DNA of 64,000 nt, from assembly GCF_005239225.2 (NCBI RefSeq), contig NC_133302.1, forward strand, positions 11,627,991 through 11,691,990. Reading direction: 5' to 3'. The notes beneath the pieces are model-generated. The model was not told the DNA's origin. It did no database searches and saw nothing but the letters and a program-made list of their open reading frames with translations. The translations under genes were made by a program, and so were the position numbers. This DNA comes from Populus alba (taxonomy: Eukaryota; Streptophyta; Magnoliopsida; Malpighiales; Salicaceae). This document shows, in pieces, positions 59,985 through 64,000 of this stretch; position 1 is the stretch's first letter; every line of letters begins with the position of its first letter.

Positions 59985-62900
59985 CATGTTATTAAATGAA
60001 AAATCATCTCAAATAACAAACATATATAGGCTACCCAATTCATGCTACCAATTAAAATAACATACCAATGAAGACATAATACCAATTAACCTACAAATGT
60101 ATCTTATTCTTTTGGCATCACAAAAGAATCCATGTAAACTAATATCATATATTGTGTATAAACATGAAAAATCATTAAATACCAAAAAAAAAAATACATG
60201 CACAAATAAAGTTGTTTATGATAGACAAAAAATACATGAAATAAAATTGATCAACAATGATAATTGGCAAGCCACACATTAATACTAGGCATTAGTCCAA
60301 ATATATTAATGAGATATTCTTAATCCATCTGTTCATTTGAACAATACCCATTGTTCATCTAAAGAAAAGGTTTAGTTTCTCAAAATACATAAAAAAAAAA
60401 ACAATAATTTTAAAATCTTTCAAGAGTTTTAAGAATCAAGTTAGACAATTTAGAATTGTTTAAGATTTATATAAAGATTACTTGGATATCATTCTTTCTT
60501 ATGGAGTTAAATAAACTATTCAAAGTTGGCTTGTCACAAACCATAAACACTAAAATTATCCTACCTCTAATAGTAATCTAAACGAACCACTTTATCAGAA
60601 ATCTCCATAACTATGTCATGCCTTGAGTTTTAACTCTCTTTTTTTCTCTCTATTTTGCCTATCTATATAGGTGCATGTAGAGTGTGTTTGTGTGTATGGA
60701 AAAATATAAGGCATGGTAACTAGTAGTGAAATAATTGTAATCAATTAACAGAAAAATACCACTTTTCTTTTTGAAAAATATCACATATTATTTTAGGACA
60801 ATTTTATAAATGTATGCCATTAAGTTCATTCTTGAATTTTCTAGATCTAAAATTATAATCCTCTAAATTAATTGCATTTTAATCCGTAATTTCTAAAATT
60901 TATTTACAATTATGTCTTAGTTAATTAATCATCATAGTTTAATTTATTACCAATGATTTGTAATGTGTGTGACTTAATAAGTTTTTAATATAATGACTCA
61001 AATATAAATTATAATCTTAATCATAATTTAATTATAAATACTAATTTATTTTTATTTTAATTAAAAATCATCATGAAAAAGTCTTACTTGCTTACTCAAT
61101 AAAAAAAAAACTCTTTTATATTAGATATATAATAAAATTTATATTTATGACATTAAATATGAAAATGTAAAAAGAAAAATAATTTTAATGTTTTAAATTG
61201 TTGAAAAACTCGTAAAGAAAAATTATGAGGAATCTTTTAAATATGTTTTCCAAACTTAGTGTAAATTTAAAGAGTCGTCTAATTTCAACTTTTTCAAATA
61301 ATTGAAGTCCTACTCTGTTTTTGAAAAATACGCTCCAACATGGAGAAGTGGAAAAAAGCATCAAGTACCGTTTAATAATAAAATAAAATAAAGTACAATC
61401 ATTGCTAGGTAGATTGATTATAAAATAAAATAAGAAATGAAAGCGAGACATGTGGTTTAACATTTTGGACTCCGCTATGGAGATGGAAAAATTACAATTT
61501 AACTGATTAAAATATCAAGTTAACTTTTAAAATTTTATAACTTTACGGTTAACATATATTTAATATTTAATATGCTAAATCAAATTAAAAATTTAAAAAC
61601 CAGTAAAATTAAACTTAACTCATATAAATTCAGTAAATTTAGTCCAATTTTACAAATTTATTAAATTTATAATATGAACCAAGTCAGCTTCAAATTTAAC
61701 CTTAAAATATCTATTGATTAATTTTGTGAGATTGAATATATTTTTTAAACCATATATTAGATAAAGCTGAAATTTTACAGGGAAATATTAGATACATGAA
61801 AATATATTGTGATAAATTTTGAGGTTAAATGGAGTTAGAGAACAAGGATCAAAATTAATAAACTAATATTATCAAATATGTCAAACACAACCTTCATGTA
61901 CTGTTTGGGACATATCTAGATTACCAGTGGAAATTTATTTTGATTAAAGTTGGGATAGAAATTAGACATCTAACTTTTCAACTATATATTGTAGGCCCAA
62001 AAATTAGAGACGTTTGAAATTATGACTCAAATCTGCCAAGAAATATGCAAAAATTGAAGATTCAGGCTACATAGAGGAATTTTAACATAATTTTTTATTA
62101 TTATTCTATTTTATTTCTTTAATTTTAAATAATTATTTTTAATTTGAATTTTTTTTCTAGCGCATAAAATATTATTTAAGGGTTTATTTCATTATTGAAT
62201 TTATATTAGTTAATTATTAATTTAAACTCATTAACTTATAACCCAAACAAGATCTATCAAGACTTATTGTGATGTGAATAACCAGGTTGTCACTAGGTTT
62301 ATGTGTATTTATTATTTTTCAGTGATTTCTTTATATTAAGAAATTTTGTTTTGAGAAGTTTTATTTCTCATTGTTATTAATTTATTGCTTCATATTATTT
62401 ATCTCTCTCATTTTATTTAAATCACTTATTAATTATAATATTATTGATTCATTTTATTAGATTTTAATGTAATTTAATTTCTTAGCTAGAATTATTAATA
62501 TATAATTAGTTAATAAATAATTATTTATGATTTTACAATTTAAGTTTATAATCTAAATTTATGTTAAAAATATTTTTAACATTCTTGACACTAGCAGGGA
62601 ATTGATGGCAGGATTCTTTTTAGAATCATCTTTTAGTTTATTGATAACACGAACAAGAGAGACAGACCAGGGAGTACAAGGCAGATGCGCCACCTTTTTT
62701 CTTGAATTCTCATTGCACGACCACAGCGCATCTAGCCGCTAATTATAACTGCTTCGGGGAAGTCTTGCCCTTGGCGCATGTCTGGCATTCGAGAAAAAAA
62801 TAGCCAAGAGCAGGAGCCATGGCTATCAGTACGTCTAATGATTGTTAATACCAAACTATATATTCAAAATATTGTCACTGATCTGAGCTTCTCTGACTTC

Positions 62901-63284
62901 AATAGAAAATGAAAAATAAAAGCCTGAAAAAGCATAAGCTTATATAGAATAAAATATACACATCTATCTGAATTCCAAGCTAGCTTATACCATCTGCAAT
63001 AAATTTCTAATCTTTTTTTGTGCCTAGTGAAAGCTCCGTTGGTTGAATACCAGGGACACCGGTGCCCAGGATAAGGTGCCACGAACAATACCAAAATAGC
63101 AACACTGCAAATAAATGTTTTTCTTGAAAACCACACCATCTAATTCAAGACACATGATCCTCACATTGCCAATTTGACAATGTATTCAGCTTTTTGGTGC
63201 AGATATGGTAGTCAGAAAGAGCAATTTAGCAATTGTTGCCTGGACAGTATTAGCTTGCCCATATAACAACGTACATGTTATCTA
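59985..63284. other. AT-rich intergenic DNA, then 3' flank/UTR of the PWWP-type gene
   Basis: No gene or element end recognised from 59985 to about 62580. 62590-62830 is distinctly more GC-rich (cacagcgcatctagccgc, cttggcgcatgtctggc) but shows no frame I know. From about 62860 the sequence is probably the 3' UTR of the minus-strand gene at 63285. A plus-strand frame at 63205-63528 is the shadow of that gene. Confidence 0.45.
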
Positions 63285-64000
63285 TCAAGGTTCCCTATCC
63301 CCATCCCTGTTCAAGACCACCGCCTTAGTAGCTGTGGTTGATGGTGGCCTATTGATATTCTCAAGCAACCTACTGAATGCTAACTTCACAGGTATGCATG
63401 CAACTGTAGTTGGCCCAGATGTCTCAGGTTTGATTAGCCCATCCATTTTACCATTACCCGTATCTTGTACAGAATTCCTAACAAAATTCTGCTTAATACC
63501 AATTGATGACAGGGTTCTTGTTTTTTGATTAGATGGTAAGCTTACTTTCTTTGGCATCTTTCTAGGGAACTTCTTTTGTGCCGAAGGCTGGGGAACATGA
63601 GGTAGGCTCTTCCTTGCCAGGTTTGCCTTGTAACTGAAACTGCCCCCACATGATTTCCTAAATGGAACTCTTTTTTCTTGATCCATAAATTGAATATCCT
63701 CAGCAGCAGCATCGGAGCCTGACAATGATAATAAATGTGGGCGTGGTACCCTAGAATTGGTCCTTCTTGCAGTCCGCCATGCTGGTTGAAGTGATGTACT
63801 TTCATCTTGGTCAACTGCTTCATTGCTATAATAATCATTTAAAGGAAACTGATCATTTAAAGGAAACTGAGTTTCTGATGAACCATCTTCCACAGCTTCA
63901 ATTGGTATCGGATGTCCGATTATTGCCTTCCCATCAAACTTGCTGATGAGAGAAACAATAGGTACCCGATCTTTTTGGTAGCTTGATTGGACCTTCAAAT
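63285..64000 (-). CDS. PWWP/At1g51745-like protein, C-terminal exon, 5' partial
   Basis: Minus-strand frame open from the right edge to a TGA at 63285-63287, at least 238 residues. It has MSKL-like SLISKFDGKAIIGHPIPIEA, then LQPAWRTARRTNSRVPRPHL, a basic Ser/Lys/Pro-rich region (KKFPRKMPKKVSLPSNQKTR) and near the end TTVACIPVKLAFSRLLENIN. These blocks match my memory of the C-terminal half of the plant PWWP-domain proteins like At1g51745/At3g21295 (putative chromatin readers). The PWWP domain itself would lie N-terminally, outside the window. QFPLND is duplicated in tandem. Family assignment is from memory of short blocks. Confidence 0.65.
   Translation of the reverse strand, partial: LKVQSSYQKDRVPIVSLISKFDGKAIIGHPIPIEAVEDGSSETQFPLNDQFPLNDYYSNEAVDQDESTSLQPAWRTARRTNSRVPRPHLLSLSGSDAAAEDIQFMDQEKRVPFRKSCGGSFSYKANLARKSLPHVPQPSAQKKFPRKMPKKVSLPSNQKTRTLSSIGIKQNFVRNSVQDTGNGKMDGLIKPETSGPTTVACIPVKLAFSRLLENINRPPSTTATKAVVLNRDGDREP

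Noticed and set aside
63205..63528. 107-codon plus-strand frame
   Set aside because: Antisense shadow of the PWWP-type exon.

Overview
The window is nuclear DNA of a woody eudicot, probably Salicaceae (Populus or Salix); that is an inference from the look of the three host genes and the repeats. It is AT-rich, has spliced genes with GT..AG introns, and is about three-quarters transposable elements. Only three host genes are visible: the last exon of a DUF1218 membrane protein (1606-1939, +), a four-exon gluconokinase (20761-23626, -), and the last exon of a PWWP/At1g51745-like protein that runs off the right edge (63285-64000, -).

Left part (2-20 kb): a complete 413-bp TRIM element with a 5-bp target duplication (4254-4666); two copies of a diverged LTR-like repeat (4685-5700 and 16068-17060); and two Athila-type Ty3/Gypsy copies on + (7249-15555). 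These two were fused by a deletion that joins pol of one to the mid-LTR of the other.

Middle and right part (24-55 kb): a nest of insertions that can be resolved by target-site duplications. An old Athila LTR (29717-29835 plus 52908 onward) was hit by a Tekay/Del-like chromovirus (29836-52907, TSD ACAAT). That chromovirus then received (a) an 11.8-kb Athila element on the minus strand in its gag (32629-44457, TSD ATATT) and (b) a non-autonomous hAT element at the end of pol (48539-50532, TSD GACATAGG) carrying a scrap of histone H4.

The main discovery candidate is the inserted Athila element. Its two 1.7-kb LTRs look identical except for one homopolymer base, so it is very young. Between integrase and the 3' LTR, where Athila elements usually carry an env-like gene, it has two unrelated sense-oriented passengers. 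One is a small basic, cysteine-rich protein resembling the nucleic-acid-binding protein of carlaviruses and relatives (36491-37041, split over two frames). The other is an intact, intronless 217-residue LONELY GUY (LOG) cytokinin-activating phosphoribohydrolase (35591-36244) with its own TATA-like box and leader. A retrotransposon carrying a plant-hormone activation enzyme and a virus-like RNA-binding/suppressor-type protein would be a notable cargo system. Pol of this copy is broken by five 1-nt indels while LOG is intact.

Right end (55-64 kb): a permuted, degenerate Gypsy fragment (pol end - LTR - PBS - gag - RT), a small Athila LTR tip, about 3 kb of AT-rich DNA without visible genes, and the PWWP-type gene.
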